From positions 1 through 5,130 of the forward strand of contig JAIXXW010000112.1 of NCBI GenBank assembly GCA_027490555.1: 5,130 nucleotides of DNA, given 5' to 3'. Every line of letters begins with the position of its first letter. The stretch's first letter is position 1. Source of the stretch: Comamonadaceae bacterium. Its GTDB lineage: Bacteria > Pseudomonadota > Gammaproteobacteria > Burkholderiales > Burkholderiaceae_C. Below are positions 1-4,949 of this stretch, one piece after another. The notes beneath the pieces were generated by a model. That model saw only the letters and a list, made by a program, of their open reading frames with translations. It was not told the DNA's origin and did no database searches. A program made the position numbers and the translations under genes.

Positions 1-1845
1 CTGACGGTTGCGCAGGCTGGCTTGACGATCACGGCGAGCGGTGGCAGCTATGCGATTGAGGACAGCGTGGCGAACCTCACGGGAGACCAAGGGGATCTCA
101 GTGCTGCTACGAGCGTGATGGTGGTGCTGGCTGGTGATGGCTCGGACGCGGATCTGACGGGCGTGACGTTGGACGATGACGTGACGGATCTGGATCTGAA
201 CGGGAATGACATAACTATTACAGTTACCCAGGCAGCCTCGTATTCATTTAATGGTGCAAGCAATATCTCAATCGCCGCAGGAACAATCAACGCATCTGTT
301 CTGACTTCAATTGAAAGTTCAATCGGCTTAGTTGATGCTTCATTGGTTACATCGATTAACGGTACTGCCGCCGTGGTTAAATCCGTCATTGATAACAGCA
401 GCATCACCAAAGGGGAGGACTTCGATTCAATACTCACGGGCGCGGCATCGGCCGCAGACATAACCGGAATTGAAGCGTTAAATGGCTCGGGGATGATCAC
501 GGGCACTGCTGTGACAAATATCAATGGTTCTGTTGCTGCTGTATTGCAGGCCCTACTTGATTTGGACGGAACCGACCCCAACGCATTCGGTTCGACCTTG
601 ACAGGGACTGCCAGTGCTACGGATATCACAGCGTTGAGAGCACTGACCTCTGGCGCAATCGACGGATCGGCACTGACCCAAATCAACGGCACCGTTGCTG
701 AAATCATTCAGGCCTTGGTAGATTTGAACACTGATCCAACTGGTAACTTCAGTTCGACCTTGTCTGCTGGTGCGGTCAATGCCAGTGACATCATTTCACT
801 TGAAGCTGCGAACGGAGCAGGTTTGATTAATGGTTCGGCAACAACGGCCATCAATGGCACTGCAGCAGATGTAGTGCAAGCAATGACCGATCTGGACACC
901 GATCCCTCGAACTTCAACACCAATATCAGTGGAGCTGCGACAGCAACTAACCTTTTGGCAATCGCTGCTGCAAACGGAACAGGTACCGTCAATGTTGCCA
1001 GTGCCACTTCAATCACAGGTTCTGCGGCAGAATTGGTTTCAATCATTAACAATAGTGCAGAGTTTGCTATCAATGGATCTGTACAGTTGATTGTTGACGG
1101 CGCTCCAGCTGACGTATCACAGGCTGCGACCATTTACAACGCGATCAGTACAGGATTGAAGACCTTTGCCATCGCGGACAACTTCAGTGCGGTCCAGTCA
1201 GCCAACGCGACCATGCTTGCAGCGGCTACTTCTGTAACGGCCAATGGTACGGATACTCCTCAAACAATTGATATGTCGGCTTTCACAACGCTGCAGGGGT
1301 TGATCATCGACGGCAAAGAAGATGATGACATCCTGTTTGGCTCGCCAAACCCAGACACGATTTATGGCGGCGAAGGTATGGATATCATTCGCGGCGGTGC
1401 AGGGGGTGATGTCATGTGGGGCGGGGATGGTACAAATCCTGACACAGAAGTTGATACCTTCCAATATACGGCGGCTGGTAGAACGGCTAGCACAACGCCG
1501 AGCTATTCTGGTAACAACACAACTTTCTCCATTCCGGGCTCAGGCATGGATGTCATTCACGGTGACATAAGCGATATCCTTGACCTGATCGGCACCAGTG
1601 GTTGGAAAGCCATTACTAATCAGACGGTTCTGACTAATGGTCAAATTGATAAGAGCATTTTCGCATCCGCCAGCAGAGATGCTTTGGTTTTCCAGGACGG
1701 ATCTAACTTCTTCTTGGCGTTTGAAACCACTAACGGTTCTGCTGGTACTTTCGGAAGTATGGATATTATTAATTTGGTCGGAATCGTTGATGAGACCAGC
1801 AAATTCTCTGTTGCAACTGGAAGCAATGTGACCTTTATTGCCTGA
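1..1845 (+). CDS. RTX-type calcium-binding, repeat-rich secreted/surface protein (C-terminal part, 5' end outside window)
   Basis: The frame is open from base 1, so the true start lies upstream; the TTG at 22 is only the first start-like codon and sits inside the fold. The visible ~614 residues are rich in Gly, Ala, Thr, Ser, Asn and Asp, have no Cys, and show no membrane segment. In order: the end of a beta-strand-type repeat (1-237), five imperfect ~55-residue repeats (about 283-1095), a linker, four tandem RTX nonapeptides of type GGxGxDxUx (1312-1419), and a ~125-residue C-terminal domain ending in the hydrophobic VTFIA. RTX repeats fold as calcium-loaded beta rolls, and such proteins usually leave the cell through a type I (ABC/MFP/OMF) exporter using an uncleaved C-terminal signal. 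The final domain, with DALVFQDGSNFFLAF and DIINLVGI, vaguely resembles the 'bluetail' tails of surface proteins, but that is only an impression. An adhesin or S-layer-like role is inference. No exporter genes lie in the window. Confidence 0.88.
   Translation: MTVAQAGLTITASGGSYAIEDSVANLTGDQGDLSAATSVMVVLAGDGSDADLTGVTLDDDVTDLDLNGNDITITVTQAASYSFNGASNISIAAGTINASVLTSIESSIGLVDASLVTSINGTAAVVKSVIDNSSITKGEDFDSILTGAASAADITGIEALNGSGMITGTAVTNINGSVAAVLQALLDLDGTDPNAFGSTLTGTASATDITALRALTSGAIDGSALTQINGTVAEIIQALVDLNTDPTGNFSSTLSAGAVNASDIISLEAANGAGLINGSATTAINGTAADVVQAMTDLDTDPSNFNTNISGAATATNLLAIAAANGTGTVNVASATSITGSAAELVSIINNSAEFAINGSVQLIVDGAPADVSQAATIYNAISTGLKTFAIADNFSAVQSANATMLAAATSVTANGTDTPQTIDMSAFTTLQGLIIDGKEDDDILFGSPNPDTIYGGEGMDIIRGGAGGDVMWGGDGTNPDTEVDTFQYTAAGRTASTTPSYSGNNTTFSIPGSGMDVIHGDISDILDLIGTSGWKAITNQTVLTNGQIDKSIFASASRDALVFQDGSNFFLAFETTNGSAGTFGSMDIINLVGIVDETSKFSVATGSNVTFIA
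283..1095 (+). repeat. Five imperfect ~55-residue tandem repeats within the RTX-type protein
   Basis: Units begin near 283, 442, 607, 772 and 934, with spacings of 159, 165, 165 and 162 bp. Each carries a first half of type ASAxDIxxIEAxNGxG, then xxTxINGTxAxVxQAxxDLD, then TDPxxFxxxLxG. The middle three units are the most alike; the first and last have diverged. The repeat is visible at protein level, while the DNA has drifted, so it is an old array rather than a recent amplification. The alternation of short helical-looking and Gly/Asn-rich segments suggests stacked extracellular modules; this is inference. Confidence 0.8.
1312..1419 (+). repeat. Four RTX (hemolysin-type) calcium-binding nonapeptides
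   Basis: Four consecutive in-frame 27-bp units encode GKEDDDILF, GSPNPDTIY, GGEGMDIIR and GGAGGDVMW, followed by a partial GGDG. They match the RTX consensus GGxGxDxUx with the Asp at position 6 and a hydrophobic residue at position 8 conserved. The first two units are degenerate at the Gly positions. Four units is a short beta roll compared with classical RTX toxins. Confidence 0.9.
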
Positions 1846-1864
1846 CCTTATTTCAACCGAACAC

Positions 1865-1899
1865 AACACCCGCTTCTCACAAGGAGGCGGGTGTTTTTT
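1865..1899 (+). terminator. Intrinsic terminator of the RTX-type gene
   Basis: The arm AACACCCGC (1865-1873) pairs perfectly with GCGGGTGTT (1887-1895). Four more pairs, two of them G-T, extend the stem inward and leave a 5-base loop (1878-1882). A run of six T (1894-1899) follows. It begins 20 bases after the stop codon at 1843-1845, which is typical placement for a Rho-independent terminator. Confidence 0.92.
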
Positions 1900-2008
1900 C
1901 TTGGAACTCCCGATTCGCCGTAGCCCAAGCGAAACTCGAACCTCCGATACGCTGCCTACCCCGTCAAATCTTATTAAAGAGATCTTTTGTATATAGAGAG
2001 GTATGCAG

Positions 2009-2125
2009 ATGGATACGGCGGAACGATACTGGCAACTTACAGACTCGCTCACCGTTCGTGCAATACATGGTGTAACCCAATCTATGGGACTCCAAAATCA
2101 AAATGGGGTGGTACCCTCGAGCTGA
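2009..2125 (+). CDS. Doubtful 38-aa ORF in the region after the terminator
   Basis: Between the terminator and the next clear gene (1900-2161) the only coding candidate is this ORF, starting MDTAERYWQLTDS and ending at the TGA at 2123-2125. A purine-rich GAGAGG (1996-2001) lies 7 bases before the ATG at 2009, and an in-frame ATG at 2003 would be too close to it. I recognise no family. The composition is more AT-rich than the flanking genes. It could equally be a remnant or non-coding leader DNA for the gene at 2162. No convincing promoter was seen, although the stretch 1968-1996 is AT-rich. Confidence 0.2.
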   Translation: MDTAERYWQLTDSLTVRAIHGVTQSMGLQNQNGVVPSS

Positions 2126-2161
2126 GATATCGGCTGGAATGATTTTTGTCAAGGCAAGTGC

Positions 2162-2398
2162 ATGATGGATCAATGTTGTGGGCGTTGTGCCAACGTGATG
2201 GCGTCAGAGACCGCGGGCACTGGGCTTCGCTGCGGATGGCCTTATTACAAGCTGTCGCCCAAGGCCCGCAAGATGCAAAGGCTCGATGTGTTCGAGCCGG
2301 TAGAGGCCACAGCTTGTTGTGGCTACTACCGGGAACCTGGCCCGCAGGGCTTGCTGTTTGCCACCAGCGCCGATGTTCTGATGGGCAGTCGCGCCTGA
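2162..2398 (+). CDS. Small cysteine-rich protein of unknown function (78 aa)
   Basis: AAGG at 2151-2154 sits 7 bases before the ATG at 2162; a second ATG follows at once at 2165. The protein has six cysteines arranged as CCGRC near the N-terminus (residues 5, 6 and 9), one at 24 (RCGW), and a CCGYY pair at 52-53. This pattern suggests a small zinc- or metal-binding fold, or a redox-active one. A basic central patch (KLSPKARKMQRLD) could contact nucleic acid or a partner. There is no signal peptide or membrane segment, so it should be cytoplasmic. I cannot name a family. It is followed immediately by the repeated hairpin sequence and then hip-like fragments, so it may belong to the same accessory island. 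The cysteines and clear RBS argue that it is a real gene; any function is unknown. Confidence 0.6.
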   Translation: MMDQCCGRCANVMASETAGTGLRCGWPYYKLSPKARKMQRLDVFEPVEATACCGYYREPGPQGLLFATSADVLMGSRA

Positions 2399-2462
2399 TA
2401 GCGTGGTCTGCCAGAGCCAAGTCTGCTGCACAGAGATGTATCTAACAACTCTGCGCAGCCAT
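2395..2462 (+). repeat. 68-bp duplicated hairpin/leader sequence, copy 1
   Basis: This matches 3082-3149 at a constant offset of 687 bp. By my count there are 48 identities over the 53 bp from 2410 and 11 of 15 over the bases before that. It starts at the stop codon of the cysteine-rich gene. Inside it, an 11-bp arm at 2425-2435 pairs with 2449-2459 (10 of 11 pairs). The 13-base loop begins with ATG at 2436, which opens the frame MYLTTLRSH. Confidence 0.8.
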
Positions 2463-2608
2463 ACCGAGGCTTTTGGGGAATGCCAAACCTGGCGCAGGAG
2501 GCTCTGGCAGAACGCATGGGCGCATCTGCCCATACCGTGCGGCAAATGGAGACGGGCCACCCCCAGGACACCATCGGCCTGATCTTGATGGATGTCAAAA
2601 AGGATTGA
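2436..2608 (+). pseudogene. HipB-like XRE-family antitoxin remnant (frameshifted and truncated)
   Basis: The frame from ATG 2480 encodes only 42 residues, and its central stretch NLAQEALAERMGASAHTVRQ reads as helices 2-4 of an XRE/Cro-type helix-turn-helix. The continuation METGHP corresponds to the usual ErG/EkG region after the recognition helix. A normal HipB-type protein of ~75-100 residues would have about 20 residues before this and a C-terminal dimerisation strand after it; both are missing. The frame starting at ATG 2436 (MYLTTLRSHTEAFGE) may supply the old N-terminus, joined by a frameshift or deletion near 2478-2482. After the helix-turn-helix the sequence runs GLILMDVKKD to a stop at 2606-2608, two bases before the next gene. 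I infer a decayed antitoxin. A short functional DNA-binding peptide cannot be excluded. The exact family assignment is tentative. Confidence 0.55.
2600..2604 (+). promoter_or_regulatory. Ribosome binding site choosing the start at 2610
   Basis: AAGGA lies 5 bases before the ATG at 2610 and within the last codons of the HipB-like remnant. The upstream in-frame ATG at 2592 has no such sequence in front of it, so 2610 is the better start. The arrangement would allow translational coupling to the upstream reading frame. Confidence 0.6.
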
Positions 2609-2609
2609 T

Positions 2610-3071
2610 ATGTACCACTATACAGACGGCGGTCTACGCAACGTGTGGCTGGCCAATGGCTACGAAATCAAGAAAACTCCCTTTGGAGAGGGGGTGTCAT
2701 TCCATAACCTGGATGGTTTGACGCAATCCATTTGTATGGCGTTGACAAACAAAGCATCCCCACTGACCGGTGCTGAGTTTCGTTACATCCGCAGTGCGGG
2801 CATGCTCCTGTCGCAGCCTGCTTTGGGTAAGTTGATGGGCATCGACGGTCAGTCGGTTGCCCGTTGGGAAAAAACCAGTAAGGTACCTCGCTGGGCAGAC
2901 AAACTGGTGCGACTGCTTTACACCGCCCATGCTGAAGGCAACGAACCCATTGCCAAAGCGGTCGAGCGTATCAAGACCGTCGAGCGCTTGGTTAAGCAAA
3001 AAATCGTGGTCAAGGAATTTCGCGGCCACTGGCGACCAAGCCTGCAAGACGAAGGTGCAGCCGCCCACTAA
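2610..3071 (+). CDS. Helix-turn-helix transcriptional regulator, antitoxin-like (153 aa)
   Basis: The protein begins MYHYTDGGLRNVWLANGYE, a compact N-terminal domain of ~45 residues, followed by an XRE-type helix-turn-helix at about residues 53-90. Within it LTGAEFRYIR is helix 1, LSQPALGKLMG helix 2 and DGQSVARWEK the recognition helix, with KVPRWADKLVRLLY after it. The C-terminal third is charged and likely helical (AVERIKTVERLVKQK), possibly a coiled dimerisation segment. The layout, with an N-terminal module and C-proximal helix-turn-helix, recalls the MqsA/HigA antitoxin class, but the zinc-binding cysteines of MqsA are absent: the protein has one Cys. It should bind DNA and probably represses its own promoter. 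No adjacent intact toxin is evident; the neighbours are a broken hipB-like gene upstream and a hipA-like fragment 51 bp downstream. It looks intact. Confidence is good that it is a real DNA-binding protein and low that it is an active antitoxin. Confidence 0.82.
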   Translation: MYHYTDGGLRNVWLANGYEIKKTPFGEGVSFHNLDGLTQSICMALTNKASPLTGAEFRYIRSAGMLLSQPALGKLMGIDGQSVARWEKTSKVPRWADKLVRLLYTAHAEGNEPIAKAVERIKTVERLVKQKIVVKEFRGHWRPSLQDEGAAAH

Positions 3072-3081
3072 GCCCGCAAAG

Positions 3082-3149
3082 CTGATGGCGAGGTTGGCCA
3101 GAGCCGAGGCTGCTGCCCAGAGATGTATCTCTCAACTCTGCGCAGCCAT
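3082..3149 (+). repeat. 68-bp duplicated hairpin/leader sequence, copy 2
   Basis: This is the second copy of the sequence at 2395-2462, beginning 10 bases after the stop codon of the helix-turn-helix gene. Arms 3112-3122 and 3136-3146 pair with a single mismatch, at the same stem position as in copy 1 (C here, A there). The 13-base loop begins with ATG at 3123, the start of the HipA-like fragment (MYLSTLRSH). A further small dyad, AGAGAT-GT-ATCTCT, is perfect only in this copy. Confidence 0.8.
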
Positions 3150-3278
3150 TTGGACGTCTTTCTTGGCAAGTTGGAAAAGCCGCTGGGACGGCTCATCTTC
3201 GTCAAGGACGGCCATCGGGAGTTTTCGCAATTCGCCTACAGTGACGATTGGCTGGCAGATGCCCAGTTTTTCGATGTA
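3123..3278 (+). pseudogene. HipA-like kinase, N-terminal fragment only
   Basis: From ATG 3123 the frame gives VFLGKLEKPLGRLIF then VKDGHREFSQFAYSDDWL and ADAQFFDV. This matches the N-terminal subdomain 1 of HipA-family Ser/Thr kinases, where a short strand-turn-strand with a VG/LG pair leads to F-x-Y-x-x-x-WL. Homology stops near 3278; the frame then runs through unrelated residues to a stop at 3339-3341, inside the 3' end of the opposite-strand ATPase. A full HipA is about 400-440 residues, so the kinase core with its catalytic Asp and ATP-binding loop is entirely absent and no toxin activity is expected. No Shine-Dalgarno sequence is well placed before the ATG, which instead lies in a hairpin loop. 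The break point suggests truncation when the ATPase block arrived, or by deletion. Confidence 0.7.
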
Positions 3279-3312
3279 ATGCATTTAAAACCGACATCAC
3301 ATAAGCCGGGGT

Positions 3313-4584
3313 CTAAAGCAGTCCGAGGCCAGGGGTGGTGAGTTGGAGATCACCCCACAAGGTCGATAGCGGTACAGCCCAAAGGCCCGGGCCCAAGGGC
3401 ATGGTTTCGCTGCCGTCGTAGAGCAAGATGCCCATTTTGAAGCGGTTCCCTGCCAGGCCGGACAGCTTTTTCAAGCCGCGCAGGTCGCGCGCTTTGACGG
3501 TCGCTGTGGCTTTGACTTCGACGCCCACCAGCTGGCCCGCCGCGTTTTCGATCACCACATCCACTTCGGCTTTGTCGGCATCGCGGTAGTACAGCAGGTG
3601 GTAATCGCCGTCGGCGGTGGTCGTGTGCTTGAGTAATTCCGAAAAGACGAATGTTTCCAGCACCTTGCCAAATCGGGATCGGTCTTGGTTCACTTCATTC
3701 GCAGTCAAATCCAGCAGCGCCGCGAGCAGCCCCGAGTCGATGAATTGCAGTTTGGGGGTTTTGACAACCCGGTTGAGGCGGTTGCGTGCCCAAACGTCCA
3801 CACGCTTGAGCAAATACATCTGCTCAAACACGCCGATGTATTTGGCAGCGGTCTTGCCGTCCAGGCCCACTTGGCCGGCAAGTTGGGTGTAATTGCACAT
3901 TTGTCCAGCGGTCTGCGCCAGTGCTTGCAAGAACCTGGGCAGTTGATCGAGTTTGTCGATACCCGCGATGTCTCGCACGTCACGCGCGACGATGGCGTCC
4001 AGGTATTGCCGCGCCCATGCAGTGCGTCGCTTGGCTGTAGAACGTGACAAGGCTTCAGGGTAGCCCCCGCGCAGCACCCGCTCGACGAGATCGGGTGTGC
4101 CTGCGGATGCCATGGGTTTCGGCCATTGCCCGGCGAACACGGTGTCGAGCCAGTTGGTGGTCTGCCCTTCGATTTCGTTTTGCGACAACGGCAAAAGCGA
4201 CAAGGTCTCCATTCGACCGGCCAATGAGTCTGCTACGGTGGGCAAGGCCATCACATTGGCCGAACCTGTCAACAAGAAACGACCTAGACGCCGATCTTCA
4301 TCAACGCTCTTTTTGATCGCCAGCAGCAGTTGCGGGGCGCGCTGGATTTCATCAATGACCGCGCGATCCAGGCTCCGGATCATGCCCACGGGGTCCTCTC
4401 GTGCAGACAAGCGCGTGAGTTCATCGTCGAGAGTGAGGTAGCGCAGTCCGCTGTCTGCCACTTGCCGCACCAGGGTCGTTTTGCCTGCCTGACGTGGCCC
4501 CGCCAGAAGCACAACAGGCGTATCGGCCATGGCCTCGGCGATACGGGAGGAGATGAGGCGAGGGTACATCGGCAGTACATTCAT
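3313..4584 (-). CDS. AAA_14/DUF4143 family ATPase with PD-(D/E)XK-like C-terminus (423 aa)
   Basis: Full-length member of the widespread AAA_14-DUF4143 ATPase family. The P-loop GPRQAGKT is at residues 29-36, Walker B VIDEIQ has Asp78 and Glu79, and the sensor-like LLTGSAN is at 104-110. A DUF4143 region with RGGYPEA, RDVRDI, YIGVFEQMYLLKR and FIDSGLLAALL follows over about residues 170-300. The C-terminal part has EVDVVI (Asp342), then GVEVK (Glu356, Lys358), the D...ExK pattern of a PD-(D/E)XK nuclease fold. Cellular role is not established for most members; DNA-related stress or mobile-element functions are often proposed. The start at 4584 (MNVLPMYPR) or at 4569 (MYPRLISSR) are both possible: neither has a Shine-Dalgarno sequence and an in-frame TAG lies just upstream. 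The family commonly begins close to YPR, slightly favouring 4569. Three 22-bp-spaced AT-rich repeats lie directly upstream. Its 3' end overlaps the tail of the hipA-like ORF. Confidence 0.9.
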   Translation of the reverse strand: MNVLPMYPRLISSRIAEAMADTPVVLLAGPRQAGKTTLVRQVADSGLRYLTLDDELTRLSAREDPVGMIRSLDRAVIDEIQRAPQLLLAIKKSVDEDRRLGRFLLTGSANVMALPTVADSLAGRMETLSLLPLSQNEIEGQTTNWLDTVFAGQWPKPMASAGTPDLVERVLRGGYPEALSRSTAKRRTAWARQYLDAIVARDVRDIAGIDKLDQLPRFLQALAQTAGQMCNYTQLAGQVGLDGKTAAKYIGVFEQMYLLKRVDVWARNRLNRVVKTPKLQFIDSGLLAALLDLTANEVNQDRSRFGKVLETFVFSELLKHTTTADGDYHLLYYRDADKAEVDVVIENAAGQLVGVEVKATATVKARDLRGLKKLSGLAGNRFKMGILLYDGSETMPLGPGLWAVPLSTLWGDLQLTTPGLGLL

Positions 4585-4598
4585 GGCCGAATACTATC

Positions 4599-4664
4599 GT
4601 AAATTTCGGATTTTAATCACGATAATTTCGGAATTTAATGCTGATAAATTCGGATTTATGCCGT
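4599..4664 (-). promoter_or_regulatory. Three 22-bp direct repeats upstream of the ATPase (candidate operator)
   Basis: Units 4599-4620, 4621-4642 and 4643-4664 each contain the + strand core A-A-W-T-T-C-G-G-A-W-T-T. The TTCGG boxes are at 4605-4609, 4627-4631 and 4649-4653, exactly 22 bp apart, or about two helical turns. The core is itself close to palindromic around CG. A half-matching inverted box (CCGAAT, 4588-4593) lies beside the ATPase start. Regular spacing on one DNA face fits cooperative binding of a repressor or activator, and the AT-rich block probably contains the promoter. I could not pick out convincing -35 and -10 hexamers. Confidence 0.5.
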
Positions 4665-4671
4665 CACCCTC

Positions 4672-4714
4672 TTTGACGGTCGCTGTGGATTTGACTTCGA
4701 CGCCAACCCGCTGG
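4672..4714 (-). pseudogene. Fragment of a second AAA_14/DUF4143 ATPase
   Basis: This 43-bp stretch matches 3493-3535 of the intact ATPase at 40 of 43 positions by my count and in the same strand sense. It encodes QRVGVEVKSTATVK against QLVGVEVKATATVK, the PD-(D/E)XK-like strand with Glu and Lys conserved. Sequence on both sides does not align with the intact gene, apart from an 11-bp match at 4721-4731 to the region encoding its MYPR start (4560-4570). It is a scrap of a paralogue, probably an internally deleted tandem copy. Confidence 0.65.
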
Positions 4715-4729
4715 TCCGAGGAGGGTACA

Positions 4730-4828
4730 TCAGATGTCTTGGCTGCTTTGCGTGCCAGTGGCGAAGGCTGGCAGACTCGAATCAATGAAACCCTGCGTGC
4801 ATCTCTTCGGCTGGCAGGGCGTGTCTGA
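4730..4828 (+). pseudogene. BrnA-like antitoxin, C-terminal fragment
   Basis: In the frame ending with TGA at 4826-4828 the residues DVLAALRASGEGWQTRINE, then TLRASLRLAGRV, match the end of BrnA-type ribbon-helix-helix antitoxins. There the conserved G-x-G-[YW]-Q-T-R-[IM]-N signature precedes the last helix. Homology begins near 4730. Upstream the same frame runs through the ATPase-derived scrap and the AT-rich repeats, so the antitoxin N-terminus is missing and no BrnT toxin gene is present in the window. No convincing own start exists; the ATG at 4734 is out of frame. BrnA normally neutralises the BrnT ribonuclease and represses the operon, but this remnant is unlikely to be expressed as a working antitoxin. 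Confidence 0.65.
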
Positions 4829-4926
4829 AATCAAAGCCATGGACTGGAGTTCGGAATCTCCGCAGACGACCTTCGCACAGCCTTTGGCCACAATGGACTG
4901 AGCAATCCTCATTTAGGCCATTGGCT

Positions 4927-4949
4927 GTGAGCCGCTGCCAAGCGCTCAC
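4927..4949. other. Imperfect hairpin overlapping the stop codon of the last gene
   Basis: GTGAGCCGCT (4927-4936) can pair with AGCGCTCAC (4941-4949), with one bulged C and loop GCCA. No T-run follows on either strand. It sits at the 3' end of the minus-strand gene at 4946 and might assist termination. The flanking stretch 4829-4945 holds no gene I recognise. Confidence 0.25.

Noticed and set aside
48..1133. Long minus-strand open frames opposite the RTX-type gene (48-707 and 708-1133)
   Set aside because: They are low-complexity antisense shadows (Ala, Val, Ser, Pro rich) of the repetitive + strand gene, lie back to back without ribosome binding sites, and resemble no family.
1930..1965. tRNA-like T-loop (GGTTCGAGT on the minus strand)
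   Set aside because: The flanking bases do not form a 5-bp T-stem, and no acceptor or anticodon arm or CCA end is present. It is not a tRNA and not a convincing attachment-site remnant.
1540..2052. Minus-strand open frame running through the terminator
   Set aside because: It crosses the intrinsic terminator hairpin and its translation has no recognisable domain; the + strand reading explains 1540-1845.
2440..2460. attC-like integron motif (ATCTAAC in copy 1 of the repeat)
   Set aside because: Copy 2 has TCTCAAC at this place, there is no partner GTTRRRY core nearby, and no cassette structure. The resemblance is by chance.
2592..2610. Earlier ATG at 2592 for the helix-turn-helix regulator
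   Set aside because: It lacks a ribosome binding site, whereas 2610 has AAGGA at good spacing and gives a natural N-terminus.
2473..2721. Open frame overlapping the HipB remnant and the start of the regulator
   Set aside because: It reads both better-supported genes in a different frame and gives Gly/Pro/Arg-rich residues without family features.
4730..4912. Minus-strand open frame opposite the BrnA fragment
   Set aside because: It has no recognised domain, overlaps the BrnA-like + strand signal, and its start coincides with no ribosome binding site. I treat it as an antisense shadow.
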